This document shows, one piece after another, positions 19,206-28,391 of a stretch of 64,000 bases of DNA. Both the position numbers and the translations under genes were made by a program. The number at the start of each line of letters is the position of its first letter. The first letter of the stretch is position 1. The stretch comes from Diplonema japonicum (taxonomy: Eukaryota; Euglenozoa; Diplonemea; Diplonemida; Diplonemidae): contig OZ025754.1 in assembly GCA_964019335.1 (NCBI GenBank), forward strand, positions 1-64,000. Reading direction: 5' to 3'. The notes under the pieces were generated by a model. It did no database searches. It was given only the letters and a program-made list of their open reading frames with translations, and was not told the origin of the DNA.

Positions 19206-19714
19206 ATGGCACTGACGGTAAGCGGGTGGGAGTGGAACGGGAAAAAAACACACAGAAAAAATTTTAAATTGAAATATAAAATGAGTTCATACGGAGGGTC
19301 ACGAGGAGAAATGCTGGATAATGATACTAGTAACCCCTTAGTTGTGGGCGGACCTAGGCAAGAGGCACCCTTCAAGGGCTCCTCCCACAAGCGTCCCAGA
19401 AGGTCGGAAGAGGAACTGCTTTCTTTTTGTGAAAATGGAAAAGGGGTCCCAAAGAAAAAACAAAAAGAAATGAACGGAGGAAAAAAAAAAAAAAAAAAGA
19501 GGGGGAGAAAGAGCGCACGGTTCAAAAGCTTTGGTACAAAACCATACATTGCAGAAAAAGCAAACAATAGTTTTGACAGTAAAGGGGAGAGGGTATTGGA
19601 GGTGCTCTATAAGAGCTCTTACAAAGCTCGAACCCGCATTTTTCATTATTTTTTTTTTCTCTCATTTTTATTTTTTTTTCTCCGTTCTTATTCTTTCCCT
19701 TTTTTTCTTTCCCT

Positions 19715-19746
<32 letters not shown>

Positions 19747-20025
19747 CCTTCTTGCTTTTTAATTTTACATCTCAGGACCCCTTCTATGCGTTATACTTTT
19801 GATCCGGCTGTGCACAAACAACAATCAACCGACTCTTTTTTTTTTTTTGGTGGCAAAAAAAAAAAAAAAAGGATTTATATTTTAAATAAAACCAGAACAA
19901 AAAAAAAAATAGAATACAAATAAAACTGAAAATAAAATAAAAAAAAACAAGGATAGGAGGGGGGAGTGAAACAAAATAGCGTGGGAAGAAAAAAAAAAAA
20001 AAAAAAAAAAAAAAAACATCTCATA
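16319..20025. repeat. 3.7-kb gene-poor homopolymer tract
   Basis: Dominated by A and T runs of 15-40 nt, a G run of about 22 at 16979-16999, a C run of about 22 at 18997-19020, and (AAT)n near 18145-18165. Frames at 16628-17284 and 19206-19802 are open mainly because of lysine/phenylalanine runs and are not supported. A short frame near 19510-19555 reads GFVPKLLNR, similar to the end of the fragment at 15857-16318, and could be a trace of the same element. Confidence 0.5.
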
Positions 20026-23025
20026 TCAATCCCACGAATAGGCACCTCCCGAGGCGGGGGGTTCTTCACCACCTTGGTCAGGTACACTTGGGGTGCTCAG
20101 ATTCTGTGAAGATTCTGCTGAGGGCCGGCGCATGAGTTGCTTAGCGTCCTTGACACCCGGATCTGAAGGGCTTAGAAGAATAAGGTTGGCAGTAGTACTG
20201 GACATTGAAGGAGACAGAGAAGTTCGTCGTCTCCTAGCACGCTGAGAGTGAGAAGGATAGTGACTATGCTGCGAGGAACGGTTTTGATGTTCCGTCTCCA
20301 CGGCCGCTGCGATGTCTTGAGTTGTTGTCACCAGCTCGTGCTGGGTATCGGCCACTGCCCCGACGGCTGTGGCGGACTCTGTGACAGTGACAACAGCTTG
20401 TTTCACACGAGCGCCCATCTTGTCGACGGACTTGGCTGTCATGGTACTTTGCGCGGTAATGCTATTTATGGCGATGCCTTGATCCTCAACTATCATGTGG
20501 AGCTTGTTCACAACAGAGTTCGACACTTCAAGTTTTCTATGGAACTCCTCCATCTTCCCCATCATCCGTTCAATGCTTCGCTCCCCTATCCGCAATGCCA
20601 TCTGATCACCTAGTGTCTGCGACATGGCGTCTTGGAACACCGACGCCATCTCGTACTCGTTCAGCACCTCCTCGCCGTTGTTCTTCGCCCACCGCATTAT
20701 CTTTTGCAGGACATCCTCCGTCAGAAAAATCTTGTCCCATTCCATCTTCGAGCCTTTCTTGCCCTTCTTGACCTTCTTTCCCTTCCACTTCATCTCGTAG
20801 TACTCTTTGATCGCCATCATGGAATTCACCCTCCGTTGGATGTACCGCGACCCCCAACCTTTTGAAAAAGTGATTTGTTTCTCATGCGCGCCTTTGGTGT
20901 TTCTGCAGCACCCGTACAGTCTGCTGGGTTTCTTCTCGTCCGGGTTCCCAGTCTCGCGGATTTGCGGGCAGCAAAGAAGGTACTTAAACACGTAGTTCTT
21001 GATGTCCGTGGCGATAGACCGGTTGCTGGACTGCTTTGCTTGCATGTTCTCCTGCACGACACTGAACGCACCTGCGATGACAGCCAGGATCATGTTGAGG
21101 AGGACCAACCAGCAAATAACAAACCATGACAACATAAAGGACGCCACAATAACAGGGTGGGCCACCTTCACCATGTCGTTCCATAGGGACATCTCACCGG
21201 TGAAGATGACACGCACTAGGTATGAAGTCGTAGCGAAGAAAGTCTGGAACTCATCGAACTCGTGAGCAAAGAGCAGCGTGCCTGCGATGGCGTAGCCTAT
21301 GATGACAATGCAGAAGATGAGCCCCATCCCGACAAGGTCACCGATGGCTTCCTTCACCGTCTCGCTGAGAGCGTTTAACCGCACGTTGTGCTGCAAGAAC
21401 TTAAACAGTCTCAAATAAGCCAGGATAATGCTCGGGGCGAACCAGCTTGCAGACAGATAGCTCTGCCCGCTGTACTTCGTCAACGCAGAGAACTGCACCC
21501 TCTCCTCACAGTACTCCGTGCAGTTCCCCAGGCCGCGAACGCCCTTTTCTACGTTATCGTGTTGGAACAGTTCGAAACCCTCCCTCCACATCTGCCCCCT
21601 TGCGTAGTACGTGATGAAGAATGTGATGACATTGGCTGCCTCGAAGATTTCCCACACACCAAGGATCCCTGCACCGGTGATCCATTCGATTTTCTTGAGT
21701 TCCATTTTTGACATAATAGTGTCGATTGTAAAGCCGATAACGCACAGACACGTCACCCAGTCCATGGCGAACAACATGGCGCCAAGAGGTGTCTCGAAGG
21801 ACCAGATGCTGAACGGCGTGCTCCGTCGGGAGTTGATCAAGGACCCGGTTACAAAAAACTCCATCTTCCCATTAAAATGCACGAACGTGTTAAGCTCCGG
21901 GTCGAAGAATATTGCATCGACGGACACCGCACGGGTCTGCCCATCGATCCAGTGGTCCTTCCGTAACCTCTTCAGCTTGGCGGCGACATCCTGATAAGTA
22001 GCAGTGTAAGAAAATAACTGAGCATAAGCATCACCCATGTCATAATTCCTATCTGTTGCTGTTGACGCCACCATCTCGGAGTCAAGCGGCGGCGGCCCAC
22101 CATTACGCTGCAGCTCCTTCTCGGATATGAACATTCCGTTTACCCCGAACGGCTTTGTGGTCACGTCATCCTCCTCATAATGAAGGACACAACCTCCCAA
22201 ACCATCTATGTTATACCTGTCGGAAGAAGGGAGAATCAGGAATTTCCGTTCAGACAAGTCGCATTCTTGCGGGTTGACCCGCCATTGTCGGACCACAAAC
22301 AGTGTTATAGGGAAGAAGGAGTACCACCCGTTGTTGGCGGATAGACCGCACACGATGTCAGGGTCGGTGTTGGCCACGACAGAGATGCCCTCGTAAAGAA
22401 TGCATGAAGCTGTTGAATTGTCGTAAGTCCATGCCACACAGTCCTTTGTGGAGTAGCATCTTGAGCAGCAGTCATCTTGTGTCACGCCTATGGGGATGGT
22501 GGCTAAGGAACGTGCTGATGATGATGGGTCGATGGTTTTTTCCGTGTGGAGTGTAAAGGCGGTGGAACACTGACCGGTAGTACCCTTGGGGGTGCGATGC
22601 CAGAGGTTTTTTGAAACACCGTCGAGCCAGTCCCATATCTCCTCTCGTTCTTTAATGGCCTCCATTTTTGTCGCGTCCATGGCGTCCTTGGAGGACTGGT
22701 TAAAGTAGTAGTCCGGGTTCAGTGTGAGGTGCGCGAGATTGACAAAAACAATCATCGATGTGAACACAACGAGGAACACGAAGTAGAAAGGCATGGTCTT
22801 GTAGTTCCTTGTCCGTTGGATGTCGCCCGCCAGAAACATCAGCACCTGCTTTGCGGAGATCTCTTTCGGAATCAGGCTTTCCAAATCCTCGCTGTCGACG
22901 GTGCTCTCCTCGTTCCTGGAGGGCTCGTCCTCGTCCTCGCTCTCCTCTTCTTCCTCCGCCTCTTCTTCGTTCTCCTTCAGCCGTTTCATCTCTATCAGAG
23001 AATCGTTCATTGTGTCCACTGTCAT
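20026..23025 (-). CDS. Polycystin-2-like (TRPP) cation channel with a PAN-like insert
   Basis: 999 residues from the ATG at 23025, which lies downstream of a CACCACAG acceptor and a C14 run. An acidic N-terminus is followed by TM1 (FVFLVVFTSMIVFV) at about residue 80. A large extracellular domain of about 330 residues comes next, then further segments (LFAMDWVTCLCVIGF, IFEAANVITFFITYY, an S4-like LRLFKFLQHNV). The S5-pore-S6 unit contains VRVIFTGEMSLWND and LLNMILAVIAGAFSVVQENM. This is the six-TM polycystin plan with the extracellular domain between TM1 and TM2. Within that domain a cysteine cluster (DDCCSRCYSTKDCVAW) resembles a PAN/Apple module. The C-terminus has a predicted coiled coil and serine-rich tail. 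Polycystins act in ciliary and flagellar calcium signalling. Confidence 0.88.
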   Translation of the reverse strand: MTVDTMNDSLIEMKRLKENEEEAEEEEESEDEDEPSRNEESTVDSEDLESLIPKEISAKQVLMFLAGDIQRTRNYKTMPFYFVFLVVFTSMIVFVNLAHLTLNPDYYFNQSSKDAMDATKMEAIKEREEIWDWLDGVSKNLWHRTPKGTTGQCSTAFTLHTEKTIDPSSSARSLATIPIGVTQDDCCSRCYSTKDCVAWTYDNSTASCILYEGISVVANTDPDIVCGLSANNGWYSFFPITLFVVRQWRVNPQECDLSERKFLILPSSDRYNIDGLGGCVLHYEEDDVTTKPFGVNGMFISEKELQRNGGPPPLDSEMVASTATDRNYDMGDAYAQLFSYTATYQDVAAKLKRLRKDHWIDGQTRAVSVDAIFFDPELNTFVHFNGKMEFFVTGSLINSRRSTPFSIWSFETPLGAMLFAMDWVTCLCVIGFTIDTIMSKMELKKIEWITGAGILGVWEIFEAANVITFFITYYARGQMWREGFELFQHDNVEKGVRGLGNCTEYCEERVQFSALTKYSGQSYLSASWFAPSIILAYLRLFKFLQHNVRLNALSETVKEAIGDLVGMGLIFCIVIIGYAIAGTLLFAHEFDEFQTFFATTSYLVRVIFTGEMSLWNDMVKVAHPVIVASFMLSWFVICWLVLLNMILAVIAGAFSVVQENMQAKQSSNRSIATDIKNYVFKYLLCCPQIRETGNPDEKKPSRLYGCCRNTKGAHEKQITFSKGWGSRYIQRRVNSMMAIKEYYEMKWKGKKVKKGKKGSKMEWDKIFLTEDVLQKIMRWAKNNGEEVLNEYEMASVFQDAMSQTLGDQMALRIGERSIERMMGKMEEFHRKLEVSNSVVNKLHMIVEDQGIAINSITAQSTMTAKSVDKMGARVKQAVVTVTESATAVGAVADTQHELVTTTQDIAAAVETEHQNRSSQHSHYPSHSQRARRRRTSLSPSMSSTTANLILLSPSDPGVKDAKQLMRRPSAESSQNLSTPSVPDQGGEEPPASGGAYSWD

Positions 23026-23809
23026 TTGTTTGCCCCCCCCCCCCCCCAAAGGGCACTGTGGTGTGTGTTTTTTTTTTGAAGAGTTTGGACAGTAATTAAA
23101 CAAAACGTAGTTAGAAGAAAAATAAATAGGGTCGGAAAAAAAAGAAGAATGAAAAAAATGGAGGGGAGGGGGGAAATGGATGTTTAAGGGGGAAATCCCG
23201 CTTTAAGGGACCATCCCAAAATAAAGGGGAGGAGTGAGTCGGTCTTTTTCTTGTAGATGAAAAAAAAAAGAAGAAACATCACACAACAATTTGCCACCCT
23301 CGACTCTTTTAGAGGGAAGAAAAAAAAATAATAAGAGGGACGGAGAGAGAAATGGAAATGGAAGTGGGGGGGGGGGGGGGGGATAATAAGGGCAGCAAAA
23401 TAATAACTTTCCCGAAAGAAGAAAAAAAAAAGTAGCTCGTAGTGGCACCTTGCAGTGCCGTGTACAAGAGGTCCTTCTTGTGAGTTTGAGCAGTGCATGC
23501 GGGTTCACCCTCTTGTAGCACGTTCTGCAAACAACCTCATAGAGCCTCTCGGTGGCAATTGGCGGGGGGGGGGGGGGGGGAGGTTTATTATAAATAAAAG
23601 AGGTGGTGGTGGGGGGGGAAATAAAAATAAAAAAAAACAAAACCAACTCTGTAAAGATTCAGCTCCATTTTCTCTTTTTTTTTTTTTTCTCTTTTCTCTT
23701 TCTTTTTTTTCTTTGTTCAGACATCGAGATGCCTACCTTTTTTGAAAACGTTTTTATGAATAAAAAAAAAAAAAAAACTGGATATAAAATTGGCTCCGCG
23801 GTGTAAAAG

Positions 23810-23849
<40 letters not shown>

Positions 23850-23911
23850 CACTAATCTTTTTTTTTTAAGTGGCGCAGCGTTGCAAGAAGGGGTAGGGTA
23901 TTTCTTTTTTG
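23026..23911. other. Low-complexity spacer
   Basis: Poly-T, poly-A and G runs (23370-23382, 23562-23580). A minus-strand frame at 23400-23560 encodes a cysteine-containing stretch (YEVVCRTCYKRVNPHALL) in two alternative frames, too short to call. Confidence 0.4.
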
Positions 23912-24379
23912 TCAGCAGGACTCTAAAGATGCCATCCGCAATCTTGTAAGGTAGCCTCGGCCCGTCTGTTGAAGAGTCTTTGAAATGACCTCGGCATACT
24001 CTGCCTTCCATCTATCGTCCTTGGTACACATGGCAGCATAAGCCAACACGTTCCCAACCGAACCTACGGAAGCACGTGAGACAGAGCGGGAAGGGAAGGG
24101 CTCGGTGAGAGCCTTCCCGCTTGTGCTTATGCTGTAAAAAACGTTTTTGAAATCGTCTTCCCCATCTTCTTCCATGCCGTCTATCAGTTGTTGCGGGCAT
24201 GCTTCATTATCACTGTAGCCGCTCCTGTCGCTGAATGAGGGGCTGAACACCAAGACTTCTTCTTTTTGATACACTGGTACCTCAACCACCAAGCCGTCGC
24301 TCGTCCGGTGAACTGAAGCAAAGGCCGAGCCTCCTCCTTCTATCTCATTATCGTTATCGCCCAGCCGATACCCGCACAT
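23912..24379 (-). CDS. Hypothetical protein, 155 residues
   Basis: The ATG follows CCTCCAGGGCAAGACA, where CCTCCAG can serve as SL acceptor. The N-terminal half is acidic and serine-rich with a stretch AFASVHRTSDGLVVEVPVY. The C-terminal half has an alanine-rich helix (SVGNVLAYAAMCTKDDRWKA) and a basic end. There is no TM segment or known motif. The codon composition (GC-rich third positions) is like the neighbouring real genes, which is the main reason to call it. Confidence 0.45.
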   Translation of the reverse strand: MCGYRLGDNDNEIEGGGSAFASVHRTSDGLVVEVPVYQKEEVLVFSPSFSDRSGYSDNEACPQQLIDGMEEDGEDDFKNVFYSISTSGKALTEPFPSRSVSRASVGSVGNVLAYAAMCTKDDRWKAEYAEVISKTLQQTGRGYLTRLRMASLESC

Positions 24380-25052
24380 TGTCTTGCCCTGGAGGTTTTT
24401 TTTTTTTAGGAAGGAAAAAAAAAAAAAAGAGAGAGAGAAAAAAAAAAAAAAAAAGAGGAACTTGAGTCACCTTTAAGATGCCCGGAATCGGAAAAAAAAA
24501 AAAGAAAAAAAAAAAGGGTGGTGGGGTGGACAATTATATATATATTTTTTTCGTCCCAAGAGCGCCAAAAATGCAAGGCTCCAGGTAAAAAAAAAAAAAA
24601 AAAAAAAAAAGAGGGCCTTTTTTTTAAAGTTACTTTATAAAAAAAGATCGGGGTGGGGGGAGATGAAAAAGGTTTTCGAAAGAAAAAAGAGGGGTAAAAA
24701 CGGTTATTCAATCAATGTGTACCAAAAGAAATCTTTTTGTTCGCAATATTGTTTTTTTTGTTTTTCCCCCTTCTTTTGTTTCCAGTTGCAGATTTTCTTT
24801 ATTGACTTGGAGACTTTCTTACAACACAGCTGCGCCCCAAAGAAAAAGGGGGGAAATGGGGGCAGCTACGCCAAGAGCTCATTTCTTACGTGAAAGAAAA
24901 AAAAAGTGGGGGAAAAAAAAAATGAAACCACAGTAGATTATAAATCTGTTGTCAATATTTTGCTTTCATCTTGTGCCCAACATGCCAGCTCATTGCTGCC
25001 TTAACACTAACTTTTTTTCCTCTTTTTTTTCTCAAGAACCACTATCTGGTGC
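24380..25052. other. Low-complexity spacer before GME copy 1
   Basis: A and T runs plus a short (TA)n near 24537. The block from about 24987 (AGCTCATTGCTGCC onwards) is shared with the region downstream of GME copy 2. Confidence 0.5.
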
Positions 25053-26186
25053 TCACTTCCCGAGCTTGTCGAGGGAGTCAGTGGTCTGCACAACGACCTT
25101 GGAGGAGGCATAGGCGGTGACGTCGATACCCGCCTTCGCGTCCTCCTCGATCTTCCCAGAGATCCAGTTGTAGGTCCTCTTCAGCCCCTCCTGCAGAGGG
25201 TACTCGGGGGCCCACCCAAGGACCTCCCTGATCTTTGTGTTCTCACTGTTCCTCCCCCTCACACCCTCGGGACCCGGGATGTGCTTGATGGCGGACTCCT
25301 TGCCTCTGAAGGACATCGCGAGCTCCGCAAGCCCGTTCATGCTGATCATGTGGTCAGTACCCAGGTTGATGGGGTCGTGGTAGTCGCTCTTGCACAGACG
25401 CCTGATGCCCTGTTTGGTGTGGTGTGTGGTGCTGGTGGGTGGTGCATACCTCCACGCAGTCGTCGATGTATGTGAAGGAACGGGTCTGCTTGCCGTCACC
25501 CCACATCTCGAAGGAGTCGGTGCAGGTGGCGGCCTTTCTGCAGAAGGCGGCGGGGGCCTTCTCTCTCCCGCCCTTCCAGGTCCCGTGGGGCCCGTACACG
25601 TTGTGGAATCGGGCGATGTACACCTTGGGGGGATTATTAAAAAAAAAAAAAAAAAAAAAGCATGAAATACCTGCATGCCGAAGTCCTGGCCGTAGTGCTT
25701 CACGAGCTCCTCAGTGGCGAGCTTCTCAAGCCCGTAGGCGTCCTGGGGCTGTGCGGGCCAGGCATCGGACTCCAAAAGGCCCGGGTTCTCAGGGTCCTCC
25801 TGCTTGGTCTCGTTGTAGACACAGGCAGAGGAGGCGAAGAAGTAAAGCTTCACGCCGTTGGCCCTGGCAGCCTCCGTCACGTTGAAGCTGATCATGACGT
25901 TGTTGTAGTACAGCACACTGTGGTTGGACTGGATGAAGCCCATCCCGCCCATGTCGGCGGCGAGGTTGTACACCTCCGTGCACCCCTTCGTCGCCTCCGT
26001 CGCAGCAGCCAGCGAGCGGAGATCAAGCAGCTTGAACTCGTGGCAGAACTCCTCCTCCTTCATGAACTCGTTCTTCTTCCAGTCGGCAACGATCACGTGT
26101 GCCCCCTCCTCCTTGAACTTCTTCGCCAGGTGGGACCCGATGAACCCACCACCACCGCAGACGCATACCACACGGTCGGACATGTT
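24987..26186 (-). repeat. Duplicated GME block, copy 1
   Basis: Matches 28337-29525. I see no difference over the whole coding region and both introns. Similarity breaks right at the start codon on one side and becomes patchy in the 3' untranslated region on the other. Confidence 0.9.
25053..26183 (-). CDS. GME: GDP-mannose 3,5-epimerase, copy 1
   Basis: 347 residues from three exons (26183-25671, 25623-25450, 25409-25053), with introns of 47 nt (containing A/T homopolymer) and 40 nt. It is an extended short-chain dehydrogenase fold: NAD-binding GGGGFIGSHLAK, SSACVYNE with the catalytic cysteine, the YGLEK catalytic Tyr/Lys pair, RFHNVYGPHGTWKGGREKAP with the substrate-binding region, and SFTYIDDCVEGI across the second splice. 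The enzyme converts GDP-D-mannose to GDP-L-galactose (and gulose), the entry step to plant-type ascorbate and to L-galactose glycans. Length fits the plant family (about 370). Upstream, TTGAAG may be the acceptor before CAACATG. An identical copy sits 3.3 kb away. Confidence 0.95.
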   Translation of the reverse strand: MSDRVVCVCGGGGFIGSHLAKKFKEEGAHVIVADWKKNEFMKEEEFCHEFKLLDLRSLAAATEATKGCTEVYNLAADMGGMGFIQSNHSVLYYNNVMISFNVTEAARANGVKLYFFASSACVYNETKQEDPENPGLLESDAWPAQPQDAYGLEKLATEELVKHYGQDFGMQVFHAFFFFFFLIIPPRCTSPDSTTCTGPTGPGRAGERRPPPPSAERPPPAPTPSRCGVTASRPVPSHTSTTAWRYAPPTSTTHHTKQGIRRLCKSDYHDPINLGTDHMISMNGLAELAMSFRGKESAIKHIPGPEGVRGRNSENTKIREVLGWAPEYPLQEGLKRTYNWISGKIEEDAKAGIDVTAYASSKVVVQTTDSLDKLGK

Positions 26187-26265
26187 GCTTCAATGACCTT
26201 AATGAGCAATGATTAAGAGTGTTGTGATGAAAAGAAAAAAAAGGGGTTCTAATATCTATGTAAGT

Positions 26266-27873
26266 CTAAAAGCAGTGCCCTCCATGGGCGCATATCTTCA
26301 TTACAGCAGGTGCCAGCACCGCGGCTGCTGAGGCTACAAACACCGCATGCTGCGCATTACACCCTGTAGCGTGGGAAACAAGGCCGTTGGCCACAACAAA
26401 GGAGGCTAGTGTCACTGGGCCTGCGATGAAACCGATGGCAGTGGCGACGGCCACAGGGATGCAGACAGAGAGGAAGCTGTGCGCGACAACGCTGCAACGC
26501 GTGAAGGAGTCGCAGAGTGCATGATACGCCGGGGCGAAGAAGGCGCCAATGAGCACTCTTCTAAGGGGCGTGTTGGTGTGAAACTCATAAGGTACCGCCT
26601 GGGTGTACACGACCATACCCAAGCAGAGGCACGTCAGAAGGCCGTTTGCCGACTTCACCAGTTCATAGCTGTTTTTCCTCCCAACCCTCCAGCAGACCTC
26701 CAAAGGCATCGCTGCCATGTAGCCCAGCACAGTCAGGCTCACAGCATACTCCACCCCACCACGTCTTGCCATCCCGTTCCCGATAGCACCACTGCACACC
26801 AGCATAGCAGCCGTAAACAGCGGCTCTGCTAGAGGCAGTTTCTTCAGCAAAACAGTCCCCACGAGCTGCCCCACCGCACCCAACAAGTACGCCTGCAAGC
26901 ACCACGTGTCCTGTACGGAGTAGGCTGCCCAGCTTGACGCACTAGCCGCCAAGAGCAAGCTCAAGTAGTACCCAGCATCCCTGCCCCAGTTCAACGCCAC
27001 TGTAGCCAGTGCTGCACACAGCAAAGAGATCGAAGAGGCAATCAAAGGGAAGGCTGCCCCTGCAGGACCATAGGGGGCAGTGCCGAGGTACACAGCTGCA
27101 AGCACAGGAAGAATGAAGAAGAGAAGCGGGGTCATAGGGTGCCCTGGAGTGGGCCCCGTAGGGAAGGCTGCTGTGACGTACTGGTGCACAAAGGCAATGC
27201 CAAAGCCAACGCTTTGTATCTGTGCGGTGCTTCTGAAGACGAGGAGGCCGAGGTAAGCAGCCATCAGGGGGAAAGCCACGAGGGAGAGCCCCACCCTGGG
27301 CCCAGTGGCGGGTGCCTTCGGGAACCATCTGAAGAGCAGCGGAACAAAGCCGACAGCCACGAAGAGAAAACAGAGGCCGCCGTGGTACCCTTTGTTGTTG
27401 AGGTCAGTGAAGCCAATCCCAGCAGAGAGGCTAAACGTGAGAGGGGCATAGTAAATACAGTGCTGCTTAGTGGTTTGAAGAGGTGCGTTGAAGAGGGGCG
27501 TGCTCTCCCTTTGTGTAGCCGACAGGAGGAAGGAGAGGAAGACTGGGCTGAGCGTGGCAAGGAGGGCGTATAAAGGAAGGTCAGCACACTTCTTTAGGCG
27601 ATTTGCAATGCTTGAGACGTCTTCGAAAAGAGAAAGGTCGTCCTGCACCTCCCGTAGGCTGTTCCTCTCGTATCCTGCACACCTCTCGGACAGAACTGCC
27701 CATTTGGGATCCGTTTTCATTTTTCCAGTATCAACACACCGCGTGCCCTCCTCTGCCGCGTCTAGCAGCACGTGCTCCAGGCCAGCAGCCAGCCCACCCC
27801 CGAAGGTACCTAGTATCGTCAGTACCAACGCACTCCACACCATCAACCCCCACACGGTCATGGGCTGGTTCAT
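26266..27873 (-). CDS. Polytopic membrane protein of unknown function
   Basis: 535 residues from the ATG at 27873, which follows an AACTCAG acceptor. After a single N-terminal TM (VWSALVLTILGTFGGGLAAG) and a soluble loop with cysteines (GTRCVDTG, CAGYERN) there are about eleven further hydrophobic segments, such as LFFILPVLAAVYLG and FVVANGLVSHATG. No transporter signature is evident, nor can I place it in a nucleotide-sugar carrier family. It lies between two identical GME genes, so a link to sugar-nucleotide metabolism is possible but rests on position only, and euglenozoan neighbours are rarely functionally linked. Confidence 0.75.
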   Translation of the reverse strand: MNQPMTVWGLMVWSALVLTILGTFGGGLAAGLEHVLLDAAEEGTRCVDTGKMKTDPKWAVLSERCAGYERNSLREVQDDLSLFEDVSSIANRLKKCADLPLYALLATLSPVFLSFLLSATQRESTPLFNAPLQTTKQHCIYYAPLTFSLSAGIGFTDLNNKGYHGGLCFLFVAVGFVPLLFRWFPKAPATGPRVGLSLVAFPLMAAYLGLLVFRSTAQIQSVGFGIAFVHQYVTAAFPTGPTPGHPMTPLLFFILPVLAAVYLGTAPYGPAGAAFPLIASSISLLCAALATVALNWGRDAGYYLSLLLAASASSWAAYSVQDTWCLQAYLLGAVGQLVGTVLLKKLPLAEPLFTAAMLVCSGAIGNGMARRGGVEYAVSLTVLGYMAAMPLEVCWRVGRKNSYELVKSANGLLTCLCLGMVVYTQAVPYEFHTNTPLRRVLIGAFFAPAYHALCDSFTRCSVVAHSFLSVCIPVAVATAIGFIAGPVTLASFVVANGLVSHATGCNAQHAVFVASAAAVLAPAVMKICAHGGHCF

Positions 27874-28391
27874 CTTCTCTTCACTCCTGAGTTGCTTGAT
27901 TAAATGACGAGGGGGAGAAGAACAAAAATAAAGGGAAAGAAACCTGCGTCTTTGGGGGGGGTAGCAAAAAAATAAAAATAAAAAAATAAGAGAGGTAGAA
28001 AAAAACCCTTGTAACCCACATGTTGCATTCCAAGTGACAGTCAAACAAGCGAAGGGGAGGGAAGGGAGGGGGGGAAGGGGTTGGGTGGCAAAGCAATAAA
28101 AAAAGGAGCAAAAAAAGGGGGGGGTGGCACGCAGGTAAGAAAAGGAAATAATATATAAAAAAAAAAAGGCGAGAAAAAAAGGATCCAGACTGTAAAGGAA
28201 ATTCATTGCCCGCAACAGGAGCAAGATTTAAGCAAAAAACCTCAAGGCTACCGAATTCCAGAGCCTACATCTGAATACTCCATTCTGCTTTAAGCTGGCA
28301 AACAAGAAGACTTCTACCTTACTGAGAAACCTTTCGAGCTCATTGCTGCCTTAACACTAATTTAATTTTCTCTTTTTTTTTCGCAAGGTGC
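27874..28391. other. Intergenic, downstream region of GME copy 2
   Basis: A/G-rich leader of the membrane protein gene on the high-G side and, from about 28337, the duplicated GME 3' flank. No further gene is seen. Confidence 0.4.

Noticed and set aside
14620-20000. Long lysine-, phenylalanine- or proline-rich open frames
   Set aside because: They are translations of A, T, C or G homopolymers, occur on both strands, and lack any non-repetitive conserved segment.
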